From assembly GCA_964471755.1 (NCBI GenBank), contig CAYYJM010000231.1, positions 1-10,225 of the forward strand: 10,225 nt of DNA, given 5' to 3'. The notes beneath the pieces are model-generated. The model saw only the letters and a list, made by a program, of their open reading frames with translations, had not been told where the DNA came from and searched no databases. The DNA is from CAYYJM01 sp964471755. Lineage in GTDB: Bacteria > Planctomycetota > Planctomycetia > Gemmatales > Gemmataceae. Of the stretch, positions 1-6,770 are shown piece after piece (the first letter of the stretch is position 1; each line of letters starts with the position of its first letter). Made by a program: the position numbers and the translations under genes.

Positions 1-2227
1 GTCGGACCTGGCTGAGGTCCGACGCGAGAGCCGCCACCTCCGCCTCCGCTCGCTGCATCTCCTCCGGATCGACCGCCGCGCCGCCGAAGCGGATGCGGTA
101 GTACAGATCGACCAGGCGAGCCGGCAGGTCGGCATGGGCCACTCCCGCCGGATGAGCCAGCAGCGCGGCCCGGGCGGCGTCGGCCAGTTCTCGCGGCGTG
201 CGGTTCGGATCATGGTGAAGCAGCCGATGTCTGCGGAGGACGTCCCAGAGTCGATGCAGGAAGGGGAGCGAGGCGAGCGGATCGTCGGCCGTTCGTCGCC
301 AGGATCGCTTCAGGGAGCGAACGAGCAGGGCCAGGCCGACCAGTGCCACCAGGGTGACACCGGCTCCGAGCGCGAGGGATGCGCCCTGCCAGGCGAGCAG
401 CCACGATCCCCAGAAGGCCGCCTGGTGGTCGGCATCGTAGCCGACGATCAGGTCGCGCCAGATGTGTTCCTGCCAGGCGCTGAAATCGGCCCAGGCGTTC
501 CACAGGAACGACTCGCGCGAGGCCAGGGCGTCCACGCTCGGCGTGGCGTCCAGGGAGATCCAGTCCAGCTTCTGCGGGTGGCCTGGCTCGCGAGCCGGCA
601 CCAGGGCCTCGACCCAGGCATGGGCGTTCTTCTGCCAGACGACGTGGGTGCCGTCGTCGCTCGCCTGTCCGCCGTGGAACCCACGAACGACGCGCGCCGG
701 GATGCCCTGGCTGCGAAGCATCAGGGTCAGGGCGCTGGCGAAGCGTTCGCAGTGGCCCTGACGGATGTTCCAGAGGAAATCCAGCGTCGGATCGAGATCC
801 GGATCGCGACGAGTCCGCTCCAGGCTGTAGGTGAAATCGCCGGACGAGGCGAGGTAGCCGGTCAGGGCGCGGGCGATCGGCTCGGCCCGGGCGGGCACCG
901 TTCCGGGCGGGACGCCTTCGCCCGGCGGCGGTAGAAGGTCGGGCCGCAGGCCGAACCGTCGTTCTCGGGCGAGGCGTTCGAGCAGATCGCGCGTCCAGCC
1001 GGCCAGTTCGGGCAGCGGCATCTCGGTCATCTTGCGGACCAGCAGGAACACTTCCACGGCCCGCCCCTGGTGTGGCGGCAGGTCCAGCGGCCAGCGGCTC
1101 AGGCCGGGCCGACAGATCTGGCGATAGACGACGGAACTCTCGCGCACCTGGGAGAGCAGCAGCGTCCCTTCCATCTCCACGAACGGATAGCGGAACGGTG
1201 CGAAGGAGATGGTTCGCCGCTGGCCGGGTGGGCCGACGAGGATCGGCTCGGCCAACGGCAGGCCGCCGGCCTGGAAGACCTCCGCCTCGAAGCTCAGCAG
1301 GATCTGGCCGAAAGCGAGCGGCGGCAGTCCGTCCTGAGGTGGTCCGCGGAACGGAAACTGGTTCGCTTCCCAGCGCCAGATCCCCTTGTGGTAGACGTTC
1401 AGCACGCCGGTTCGCCAGTACACGTCGGCGGGCAGCGTGGCCGTCGGGTTGAGTTCATCGGGCAGCACCCGGACGCGAAACGCCTCCTCGGTGCCGAGCT
1501 GGACCGGGCCGAGGTGGTTGATGTCCATGCGCGAGGAGAAGGTCTTCTGGCCGCGTTCCACGGGTTTGCGGACGCCGAGTTGCCGGAGCGGATCCCAGGG
1601 CTGCCAGTGGATGCGCGGAGTGGCCAGAAAGAGGGTCAGCCCCACGGCGAAGACGATGACGGTCCACAGGACGATCCGGCCGCCCAGGCGGGGTACTGGC
1701 ACGGCCTGTTCATCGAGACCGGCCCGTTGGCGAGCCTGATCCATCTGGGCCAGGGCCAGGAGTGGCAGGGCCAGGGCCAGGTAGAGCAGCAGGAGCAGAC
1801 CGAAGAGAAGTTCGGTCGTCAGGATGCAGGCCAGAGCGACCTGTAGCAGGCCCATGCCCTGGAGCATCCACAGATCGCGCGGCGAGCGTGGCCGATAGAG
1901 ACGCAGGACGAGCAGAACGATCAGGAGTGGGCCGATGTAGGGGACCAGAATGATCGGCATGGGCTGGACGGCGAGCAGGTGCCAGTTTCGGTAGATCCAG
2001 CCCAGGCAGGTGAAGGTGGCCAGCAGAGCGAGGCAGTTGGCCAGCCAGGCGGACAGGGTCCAGCGACCCTCGACTCGGCCGGCCAGCAGGGTGAGCATGG
2101 CCAGCGGCCAGAGCAACGGCCCCAGCCGGGGCAGGATCGGCTGCAAGGCGACGATCAGGCAGACGCACGCCGCGGTCAGCGTCAGATGGTGAAAGCGACG
2201 AAGCAGATCTGGCAGCGTCATGATCAT
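1..2227 (-). CDS. TgpA-type membrane transglutaminase-like protease (C-terminal tail cut by window edge)
   Basis: The frame is open from ATG at 2227 to the left edge, giving 742 residues with no stop. Residues 15-200 are strongly hydrophobic, with about five or six membrane segments. A soluble region follows, then a transglutaminase-like core with the papain-type triad visible: Cys493 in RQGHCER, His536 in NAHAWVEALVP and Asp560 in WISLDATPS. A further membrane segment lies at about 615-636. Residues 650-735 resemble DUF4129, with YYRIRFGG near the end, so only a short tail is missing. This order (DUF3488-like membrane part, transglutaminase core, TM, DUF4129) is that of TgpA, a periplasm-facing enzyme whose substrates are poorly known. 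TgpA genes often follow MoxR and DUF58 genes, but neither is upstream here. ATG 2221 is an alternative start two codons later. The long plus-strand frames here are shadows of this gene. Confidence 0.93.
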   Translation of the reverse strand, partial: MIMTLPDLLRRFHHLTLTAACVCLIVALQPILPRLGPLLWPLAMLTLLAGRVEGRWTLSAWLANCLALLATFTCLGWIYRNWHLLAVQPMPIILVPYIGPLLIVLLVLRLYRPRSPRDLWMLQGMGLLQVALACILTTELLFGLLLLLYLALALPLLALAQMDQARQRAGLDEQAVPVPRLGGRIVLWTVIVFAVGLTLFLATPRIHWQPWDPLRQLGVRKPVERGQKTFSSRMDINHLGPVQLGTEEAFRVRVLPDELNPTATLPADVYWRTGVLNVYHKGIWRWEANQFPFRGPPQDGLPPLAFGQILLSFEAEVFQAGGLPLAEPILVGPPGQRRTISFAPFRYPFVEMEGTLLLSQVRESSVVYRQICRPGLSRWPLDLPPHQGRAVEVFLLVRKMTEMPLPELAGWTRDLLERLARERRFGLRPDLLPPPGEGVPPGTVPARAEPIARALTGYLASSGDFTYSLERTRRDPDLDPTLDFLWNIRQGHCERFASALTLMLRSQGIPARVVRGFHGGQASDDGTHVVWQKNAHAWVEALVPAREPGHPQKLDWISLDATPSVDALASRESFLWNAWADFSAWQEHIWRDLIVGYDADHQAAFWGSWLLAWQGASLALGAGVTLVALVGLALLVRSLKRSWRRTADDPLASLPFLHRLWDVLRRHRLLHHDPNRTPRELADAARAALLAHPAGVAHADLPARLVDLYYRIRFGGAAVDPEEMQRAEAEVAALASDLSQVR

Positions 2228-2257
2228 CTCGTCCGGGGAGCCCTGACCACCCGGAGC

Positions 2258-2286
2258 ATTGTCGCACGAGTCCGCCAGACGAGCAA
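2258..2286 (-). promoter_or_regulatory. Possible sigma70-type promoter of the TgpA-like gene
   Basis: Read on the minus strand, TTGCTC (2286-2281) is separated by 17 bases from GACAAT (2263-2258). The latter matches four of six positions of TATAAT, and the -35 matches only TTG. It lies about 30 bases ahead of ATG 2227 and between that gene and the large inverted repeat. Planctomycete promoter consensus is not well defined, so this is a weak call from spacing and similarity alone. Confidence 0.28.
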
Positions 2287-2318
2287 GATAAGGCCAGGAG
2301 GCGACCGTGACGCCGCGT

Positions 2319-2474
2319 GTCAGAGCCGCGCACGCAGCGAGGCCGCAGGCCGAGCGGAGTAAGCGCACCGAGGCCCGGACGTGCAGGTCTTGACACGCAT
2401 CCGCCGCCCTGAGGTGCAGGTCGTGGTGCGCTTACTCCGCTCGCCTAAAGGCTCGCTGCGTGCGCGGCTCTGAC
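2319..2474. repeat. Long near-perfect inverted repeat, about 50-bp arms, 55-bp loop
   Basis: Arm 1 is 2319-2369 and arm 2 is 2425-2474. The reverse complement of arm 2 matches arm 1 end to end, from GTCAGAGCCGCGCACGCAG to GAGCGGAGTAAGCGCACC. They differ only at the centre, where arm 1 has GCCGCAGGC and arm 2 (reversed) has CCTTTAGG. Both centres are themselves small palindromes, so each arm has its own apex hairpin although the bases differ. The loop holds GTGCAGGTC twice in direct orientation (2381-2389 and 2414-2422). The element starts 8 bases past the ymdB stop codon, and no flanking target duplication is evident. It resembles a REP/BIME-type or MITE-type intergenic element and may also end ymdB transcription. 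The class is inference; the symmetry is seen directly. Confidence 0.85.
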
Positions 2475-2482
2475 CGGAGCGA

Positions 2483-3319
2483 TCACAGCACCGGAGCGGT
2501 CGTCCGGGCCGGTGGCGGCGGCGTCCGGGCCGTCAGCTCGGCCTCGGTCAGCATGAAACGCCGGATCGCCGTCGCCTGGCCGGTCGTCTCGTTCACCTCC
2601 ACGATCGCACCGCCGATGCGCACGTCGCCGTCGGCCACATCGAACGAACTCGGCACGAACGTCACCGTCGCCGATAGCACCCGCTCGATCCGTCGGCCAA
2701 GGATGCTGTCGTACGGCCCGGTCATGCCCACGTCGCAGATGAAGGCCGTGCCGCCGGGCAGGATCTGCTCGTCGGCCGTCGGTACGTGCGTATGCGTGCC
2801 GAGAACGGCGCTGACCCGGCCCTTGAGATAATGGCCGAGCAGGTACTTGTCCGCGGTCGCCTCGGCGTGAGCGTCGAGCAGGATCACGCGCGTCTTCCCT
2901 TCCAGGGCCTTCAGCACCCGGTCGGCCGCGTGGAAGGGACAGTCGCAGGCCCGCATGTACGTCCGGCCCAGGACGCAGAAGGCGGCGACCGGAACGCCAT
3001 TGCGAGCCGTGGCGAAGGCGTACTCCCGACCCGGAGCCTCCGGCGGAAAGTTGGCCGGCTTGCAGATGCGCTCCTCGGCCACCAGGGTCGAGCCGATCTC
3101 CATCTTCTTGTAAACGTGGTCGCCCAGCGTGATCAGATCGACGCCAGCCTGACGCAGCTTGCGATAGTGCGGCGGCATCAGGCCCGAGCCGCCCGCGACG
3201 TTCTCGGCGTTGGCCACCACGAGGTCGAGCTGCTCTTGCTGGATCAGGATCGGCACCGCCCGGCGAACGATGTTCAGGCCGGGTGTCCCCACGATGTCAC
3301 CGATGAACAGGATGCGCAT
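2483..3319 (-). CDS. ymdB: YmdB/TIGR00282-type calcineurin-like metallophosphoesterase
   Basis: A 278-residue protein of the YmdB family, whose Bacillus subtilis member hydrolyses 2',3'-cyclic nucleotides and affects biofilm and RNA regulation. The metal-site motifs are all present: GDIVG (Asp8), NAEN (Glu39, Asn40), GDH (Asp67, His68), DAHAEATADK (His151), GTHTHVPTADE (His176, His178) and DVGMTGP. Their spacing is almost that of the B. subtilis enzyme. The usual GNH is GDH here, an Asn-to-Asp change at a ligand position. ATG 3319 is chosen because MRILFIGDIVG is the family N terminus; the longer start at 3385 would add 22 unrelated residues and run through an inverted repeat. No clear Shine-Dalgarno sequence precedes the start. 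The gene lies downstream of the sulfatase on the same strand, 105 bp away. The C terminus is proline-rich. Confidence 0.93.
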   Translation of the reverse strand: MRILFIGDIVGTPGLNIVRRAVPILIQQEQLDLVVANAENVAGGSGLMPPHYRKLRQAGVDLITLGDHVYKKMEIGSTLVAEERICKPANFPPEAPGREYAFATARNGVPVAAFCVLGRTYMRACDCPFHAADRVLKALEGKTRVILLDAHAEATADKYLLGHYLKGRVSAVLGTHTHVPTADEQILPGGTAFICDVGMTGPYDSILGRRIERVLSATVTFVPSSFDVADGDVRIGGAIVEVNETTGQATAIRRFMLTEAELTARTPPPPARTTAPVL

Positions 3320-3320
3320 A

Positions 3321-3387
3321 CCGTGTCGTCGCCCGCGGTTGCGCGGGCCTCCCTGGGCGTTTCGTTCACCCGACCACGACGACACGG
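3321..3387. promoter_or_regulatory. Nested inverted repeat in the ymdB leader
   Basis: CCGTGTCGTCG at 3321-3331 is a perfect 11-bp complement of CGACGACACGG at 3377-3387. Between them, GCCCGC (3331-3336) pairs with GCGGGC (3343-3348). On the minus-strand transcript the outer stem would end one base before the ymdB ATG and cover the place where a ribosome binding site would sit. It could control translation, or serve as a terminator for the sulfatase transcript, although no T-run follows. The pairing is seen directly; any function is inference. Confidence 0.5.
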
Positions 3388-3424
3388 GCGAGCCAACCGC
3401 ACCCGGAAGGAGGCCGCCGGGCGA

Positions 3425-4810
3425 CTATCGCGGCAGCCCTTCCAGATCCTTCGGCAGTTTCGGATCGTCCTTCGCCTTCTCCGCGTCGAGCAGCTTTTGC
3501 AACTCGGCCACCGTCTCGGGCCGGGCCATCGCCTGATTCGTCTTCTCGTACGGATCGGTAGCGATGTTATACAGTTCCGCCGCCGCCTTGCCACGACGGA
3601 TGAGCTTCCAGTCGCCATGCCGCAGGGACTGGCCGTTGTTCATGGCGATGTAGATCGTGCGTGGCCCGGTCGCCTTCGCCGCTCCGGTGAGCAGGGCCCA
3701 CTGATCCCGGCCGTCCCAGTGAAGGTTCTCCTTCGGAGTGTAGCCGACGAGCGTGGCGACGGTCGGGAACCAGTCGGCGACGTGCATCGGCGTCGTGTGC
3801 TTGCGCGGAGCGAGCTGGCCCGGCCAGTTGGCGAAGGCACTGACGCGGGTGCCGCCCTCGTAGAGCGTGTTCTTCTGGCCGCGCAGGGGATCGTTCTCGC
3901 TGTTGAGCGGTGAGTCGGCCACGGTGCCGACGTAGGCGTTCTTGAGCGACTCGATGCCGCCGTTGTCGCTGGTGAAGACGATGAGCGTGTTCGCACGCTG
4001 GCCGGTCTTCTCCAGGGCGGCGACGAACTGGCCGACCTTGGCATCGACCTGCGACACCATCGCCGCAATGCGCAGACGCGAGTCCTGCTTCGCCGGGTCG
4101 TCGTGGAACTTGACGCCCTGGTAGAGCTTCTTGTATTCCTCCGGGGCATCGACCGGAGTGTGGACCGCGTGGAACGGCACGTAGAGGAACCACGGTGACT
4201 TCTTCTCCTCGATCCGGCGGACGGCCTCGGCGGCGACGAGTTCCGTGGCGTTGCCCTTCTCGTCGAAGAGTTTGCCATCGCGGTGCCAGGTGTCCTCGTA
4301 GGGGCTGCCCTTGCGATACTTGTGCGTCCAGGGATCGGCCGCTCCGGTCAGGGTGCCGTAGCCGTGATCGAAGCCGAACCGGGTCACACCCCACTCGGGC
4401 CGTGAGCCGAGGTGCCACTTGCCCGACTGATAGGTGGCGTAGCCAAGCGACTGGAGCGCGGACGCCAGGGTGACCGTGCCCGGAGGCAAGGTCCGCAGGT
4501 TGCTCGGTGCCAGGGCGTGCGGGCCGAATCGGCCCGGATATCGCCCCGACATCAGGGCCGTCCGTGTCGGCGTGCAGACGGGCTGCACGTAGTGCTGATC
4601 CAGCTCGACGCCGGTCTTGACGAGCCGATCCAGATGCGGCGTCTTCGCGAAGCCGCCGTGCCAGCCGACGTCGCTCCAGCCGAGATCGTCGGCGACGATG
4701 AAGAGAAGGTTCGGCCGGGCCGGTTTCGGCACGTCGCCGCGCACCATCGCCGCGAGGAGCAGGACCACGAGCAGGACACGCGGAGCCAGATTCGAGACGG
4801 CGGTTCGCAT
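3425..4810 (-). CDS. Exported arylsulfatase, type I formylglycine-dependent
   Basis: A 461-residue sulfatase. Residues 1-25 form a signal peptide (hydrophobic run LLVVLLLAAM), so it is probably periplasmic or secreted. The active site is complete: Asp41-Asp42 in FIVADDLGWSD, Cys79 in VCTPTRTALMSGRYP (the CxPxR motif whose Cys becomes formylglycine), Lys131 and His133 in GKWHLG, His217 in HAVHTP, Asp282-Asn283 in TSDNGG, and Lys313 in RGQKNTLYEGGTR. The layout is closest to arylsulfatase A/B-like enzymes. Many planctomycetes carry numerous sulfatases for sulfated polysaccharides, but the substrate here cannot be read from sequence. A formylglycine-generating enzyme must be encoded elsewhere. 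It follows the Gpx-like gene by 81 bp on the same strand. No strong ribosome binding site is seen before ATG 4810. Confidence 0.95.
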   Translation of the reverse strand: MRTAVSNLAPRVLLVVLLLAAMVRGDVPKPARPNLLFIVADDLGWSDVGWHGGFAKTPHLDRLVKTGVELDQHYVQPVCTPTRTALMSGRYPGRFGPHALAPSNLRTLPPGTVTLASALQSLGYATYQSGKWHLGSRPEWGVTRFGFDHGYGTLTGAADPWTHKYRKGSPYEDTWHRDGKLFDEKGNATELVAAEAVRRIEEKKSPWFLYVPFHAVHTPVDAPEEYKKLYQGVKFHDDPAKQDSRLRIAAMVSQVDAKVGQFVAALEKTGQRANTLIVFTSDNGGIESLKNAYVGTVADSPLNSENDPLRGQKNTLYEGGTRVSAFANWPGQLAPRKHTTPMHVADWFPTVATLVGYTPKENLHWDGRDQWALLTGAAKATGPRTIYIAMNNGQSLRHGDWKLIRRGKAAAELYNIATDPYEKTNQAMARPETVAELQKLLDAEKAKDDPKLPKDLEGLPR

Positions 4811-4843
4811 GGGATGGCCTGTTGGGAAGAGGGAACCGAGCGG

Positions 4844-4873
4844 GCTCGGCGGTCCTGGTGTTGGCCGCCGAGC
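4844..4873. terminator. Stem-loop between gpx-like gene and sulfatase
   Basis: GCTCGGCGG (4844-4852) and CCGCCGAGC (4865-4873) form a perfect 9-bp GC-rich stem with a 12-base loop. It begins 19 bases past the gpx-like stop codon on the minus transcript and ends about 34 bases before the sulfatase start. No clean U-tract follows, only a pyrimidine-rich stretch. It may attenuate or stabilise transcripts rather than fully terminate, so gpx and sulfatase could still be co-transcribed. Confidence 0.45.
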
Positions 4874-4891
4874 AGGACATACCGGCCGAGG

Positions 4892-5476
4892 TCACTTCGC
4901 CTGGAGGGCCGCCTCGATCGCCGTGATGACTTCCTTGGTGTCCGGCTCGACGCGCGGCTCGAACCGGGCGACGACTTCGCCCTTGCGATTGACGAGGAAC
5001 TTGGTGAAGTTCCACTGGATCTCGCCGGCGAACTTCGGATTCGTCTCCTTGCTCGTCAGGAACTGGTAGAGTGGGCAGATGCCCTCGCCCTTGACGACGA
5101 CCTTGGAGAGCATGGGGAACTCGACGCCGTAGTTGGCCTTGCAGAAGGTGGCGATCTCGGCATCGCTGCCCGGTTCCTGCTTGCCGAACTCGTTGGCCGG
5201 CACTCCGACGATGACGAGGCCGTCTTTCGCGTACTTCTTGTGGAGCGCCTGAAGGGCCTCGTACTGCGGTGTCAGGCCACACTTGCTGGCGACGTTGACG
5301 AGGAGGACGACCTTGCCCTGGTACTTGCTCAGGTCGGCGTCCTTGCCGTCGAGGGTCTTCATCTTGAACTGGAGTACGGCGGGGACCATCGGCTTGCTCT
5401 CCTTCTTCTTCTCGGCCCGGACACTCGCGGGAAGCAGCAGGGTCAGGCCGAGGGCCAGCACGGTCAGATGACGCAT
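4892..5476 (-). CDS. Exported glutathione peroxidase-like thiol peroxidase
   Basis: A 194-residue protein of the glutathione peroxidase family, thioredoxin fold. Residues 1-21 are a typical Sec signal peptide ending SVRA before a Lys/Glu-rich linker, so the enzyme should act outside the cytoplasm. The catalytic tetrad is present: Cys66 in VASKCGLTPQYEAL (cysteine, not selenocysteine), Gln100 in NEFGKQEPGS, and Trp155-Asn156 in WNFTKFL. Further cysteines are Cys112 (ATFCKANYG) and Cys134; Cys112 lies near the helix that holds the resolving Cys in thioredoxin-dependent members, so it may play that part. Bacterial members usually reduce hydrogen or lipid peroxides with thioredoxin rather than glutathione. 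AAGGAG at 5485-5490, 8 bases before the ATG, supports the start. It is the first gene of the leftward set and diverges from the phosphatase gene. Confidence 0.94.
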   Translation of the reverse strand: MRHLTVLALGLTLLLPASVRAEKKKESKPMVPAVLQFKMKTLDGKDADLSKYQGKVVLLVNVASKCGLTPQYEALQALHKKYAKDGLVIVGVPANEFGKQEPGSDAEIATFCKANYGVEFPMLSKVVVKGEGICPLYQFLTSKETNPKFAGEIQWNFTKFLVNRKGEVVARFEPRVEPDTKEVITAIEAALQAK

Positions 5477-5590
5477 CGTGGATTCTCCTTGTGAGGGACG
5501 TTCCGATTCGCCAGTCTAGACGACCGGAACGACGAAGGCATTCGTATTCTGAGAAGGGAAGCAAGGCCATTCCGGGGAGGGAACGCAGCG
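5477..5590. promoter_or_regulatory. Divergent intergenic region, gpx-like versus histidine phosphatase
   Basis: These 114 bp separate two divergent genes and should hold both promoters. The Shine-Dalgarno sequences are clear: AAGGAG for gpx (5485-5490, minus) and GGGGAGG for the phosphatase (5574-5580, plus). An inverted repeat, CGTTCCG (5499-5505) and CGGAACG (5525-5531), spaced 19 bases, could be an operator. A TAGACT hexamer (minus, 5518-5513) is a poor -10 candidate. No convincing -35/-10 pair was found. Confidence 0.45.
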
Positions 5591-6211
5591 ATGCTCTGGC
5601 TGATCCGACATGGGGAGAGCGTCTCGAACGCCGGCGGTGTCGTGGCCGCCTACGATGAAATGGACCTGACCGCGCGGGGGCGGGCCGAGGCGGAACAGAT
5701 TGCGGCGGCCATCGCCGAGCCGCCGCGACGTGTCGTCCTGTCGCCCTACCGCCGAGCCCGGCAGACGGCCGAGCCGCTGCTGCGACGGTATCCCAGCGTG
5801 CCGATCGTGGAGGCCGCCGTGCAGGAGTTCACCTACCTCGCTCCGACCCGCTGCCAGGGGACGACCCTCGCCACCCGGATGCCGCTCGTCGAGGAATACT
5901 GGTCCCGGATGGACCCGAGCCATCGCGACGACGAGTCGGCCGAGTCGTTCGCGGAATTCGCCGGCCGGGTGACCGCCTTTCTCGACCAGGCGGCTGGATA
6001 CGACGGCTGGACGATGGTCTTCACCCACGCCCAGTTCATGCGCGGCGTCGCCCTGGCGGTGCTGCTGGGCGGCCTGACGCCGACGGTCGAGGTGATGCGT
6101 ACCTTCGCCGCCCTGCGTTATACCCTGGACGTGCCGAACGGGTCGGTCCTGCGGCTGGAGCGGCGCGACGGGCGATGGTGGTTCGGCGGTATCGGCGCGG
6201 TCGGAGGATAG
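5591..6211 (+). CDS. Histidine phosphatase superfamily protein (phosphoglycerate mutase-like)
   Basis: A 206-residue protein of the branch-1 histidine phosphatase fold. The phosphohistidine loop is LIRHGES (Arg6, His7, Glu9) with Asn13. The second catalytic Arg is Arg55 in SPYRRARQTAEPL, an acidic residue is at Glu79, and the second His is His146 in FTHAQFMRGVALAVL. All four core active-site residues are therefore present and activity is expected. The substrate is open: family members act on sugar phosphates, nucleotides, cobalamin precursors or phosphoproteins. It lacks the length of a cofactor-dependent glycolytic phosphoglycerate mutase (about 250 residues), so a general phosphatase is more likely. 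The ATG is preceded by GGGGAGG ten bases upstream. The C terminus WWFGGIGAVGG may be disordered. It is divergent from the gpx-like gene and is followed by the small gene pair. Confidence 0.92.
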   Translation: MLWLIRHGESVSNAGGVVAAYDEMDLTARGRAEAEQIAAAIAEPPRRVVLSPYRRARQTAEPLLRRYPSVPIVEAAVQEFTYLAPTRCQGTTLATRMPLVEEYWSRMDPSHRDDESAESFAEFAGRVTAFLDQAAGYDGWTMVFTHAQFMRGVALAVLLGGLTPTVEVMRTFAALRYTLDVPNGSVLRLERRDGRWWFGGIGAVGG

Positions 6212-6227
6212 CGGACGCTGGCTGTCC

Positions 6228-6256
6228 TTGTTCCTGACCCGATGAGAGGCTACAAT
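6228..6256 (+). promoter_or_regulatory. Probable sigma70-type promoter for the small gene pair
   Basis: TTGTTC (6228-6233) and TACAAT (6251-6256) are separated by exactly 17 bases. TACAAT matches five of six -10 consensus positions; the -35 keeps TTG. It lies in the 77-bp gap after the phosphatase stop, 32 bases ahead of the first small gene, suggesting that the pair has its own promoter. Confidence 0.5.
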
Positions 6257-6288
6257 TTCAGGTGGTGTGGTTGGCGAAAGGAGATCCC

Positions 6289-6513
6289 ATGATCCGCGTT
6301 GTTGTCGATCCGGCAGCCCTGACTCACATCCTGAACAAGTCCCAGCTGGTCGAGTTGTGCGACGCCTCGGGCCAGGTGATTGGCCACTTTATTCCGGTCG
6401 GTGGCACCTCGATCCTGCCGACGATCAGCGATCCAGAACTCGATCGTCGCCAGCAAGCACGCGGCGGCCGGCCACTGGCTGACATCCTGGCGGACCTGGA
6501 AAAGCAGACATGA
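6289..6513 (+). CDS. Small antitoxin-like protein
   Basis: A 74-residue protein from ATG 6289, chosen because AAAGGAG (6277-6283) lies five bases upstream; an upstream ATG at 6262 lacks such a site. The N terminus, residues 1-45, looks like a beta-rich module with LVELCDASGQVIGHFIPV, which resembles short planctomycete and cyanobacterial proteins carrying a pattern of the kind 'vel.De.G.v.G.f.P'. The second half, from about residue 50 (PTISDPELDRRQQARGG), is polar and ends in PLADILADLEKQT, a likely helix. Such a folded N terminus plus charged helical tail fits an antitoxin that binds its partner toxin through the tail. Its stop overlaps the next start by four bases (ATGA), implying translational coupling. 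I know no named family with certainty. The antitoxin role is inferred mainly from its partner. Confidence 0.72.
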   Translation: MIRVVVDPAALTHILNKSQLVELCDASGQVIGHFIPVGGTSILPTISDPELDRRQQARGGRPLADILADLEKQT

Positions 6514-6761
6514 GGTGCACCGTGATCTGGACACCCGACGCGGAACAGGAACTGGCCGGCGTCTGGTTAGGTGCCTCGGATCGGAACGCGGTAACTCAGG
6601 CTTCCCACACCATCGACCAGCGTCTCGAACGCGATCCGTTGAACGAAGGCGAATCGCGGTCGAACGACCGCAGAATCTTGTTGGTGCCGCCTCTCGGCGT
6701 GATCTACTGCGTCCATCCCGAGGATCAGTCGGTGGACGTGCTACACGTGTGGTCCTATTGA
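6510..6761 (+). CDS. RelE/ParE-like toxin-type protein
   Basis: An 83-residue protein. VIWTPDAEQELAGVWL followed by a helix with Asp/Arg (ASDRNAVTQASHTIDQRL) and a C-terminal beta part (RRILLVPPLGVIYCVHPED, then VDVLHVWSY) matches the two-helix plus four-strand plan of the RelE/ParE superfamily. Those toxins act either as ribosome-dependent mRNA nucleases or as gyrase inhibitors; which applies cannot be told here. The start overlaps the upstream stop in ATGA. Two clear positives are the short length and the adjacent antitoxin-like gene. It might instead be a non-toxic relative, since chromosomal members are often degenerate. The gene ends just before a GC-rich hairpin, and panB comes toward it from the other strand. 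Confidence 0.75.
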   Translation: MRCTVIWTPDAEQELAGVWLGASDRNAVTQASHTIDQRLERDPLNEGESRSNDRRILLVPPLGVIYCVHPEDQSVDVLHVWSY

Positions 6762-6770
6762 GGACGTCAT

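Noticed and set aside
134..934. 266-codon plus-strand open frame
   Set aside because: Lies opposite the TgpA-like gene, whose catalytic triad and membrane segments are clear.
1710..2396. 228-codon minus-strand frame overlapping the start of the TgpA-like gene
   Set aside because: It is a shifted frame across the membrane region, is Pro/Arg-rich, and would run through the inverted repeat.
2786..3913. 375-codon plus-strand open frame opposite ymdB and sulfatase
   Set aside because: Antisense to two genes with complete catalytic motifs; its sequence shows no domain.
4412..5494. 360-codon plus-strand open frame opposite sulfatase and gpx
   Set aside because: Antisense shadow in high-GC sequence; no ribosome binding site or domain.
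3567..5570. 667-codon minus-strand open frame spanning gpx and sulfatase
   Set aside because: It overlaps two well-recognised genes in another frame. The product is Arg/Pro-rich and has no motif, as expected for antisense or shifted frames in GC-rich DNA.
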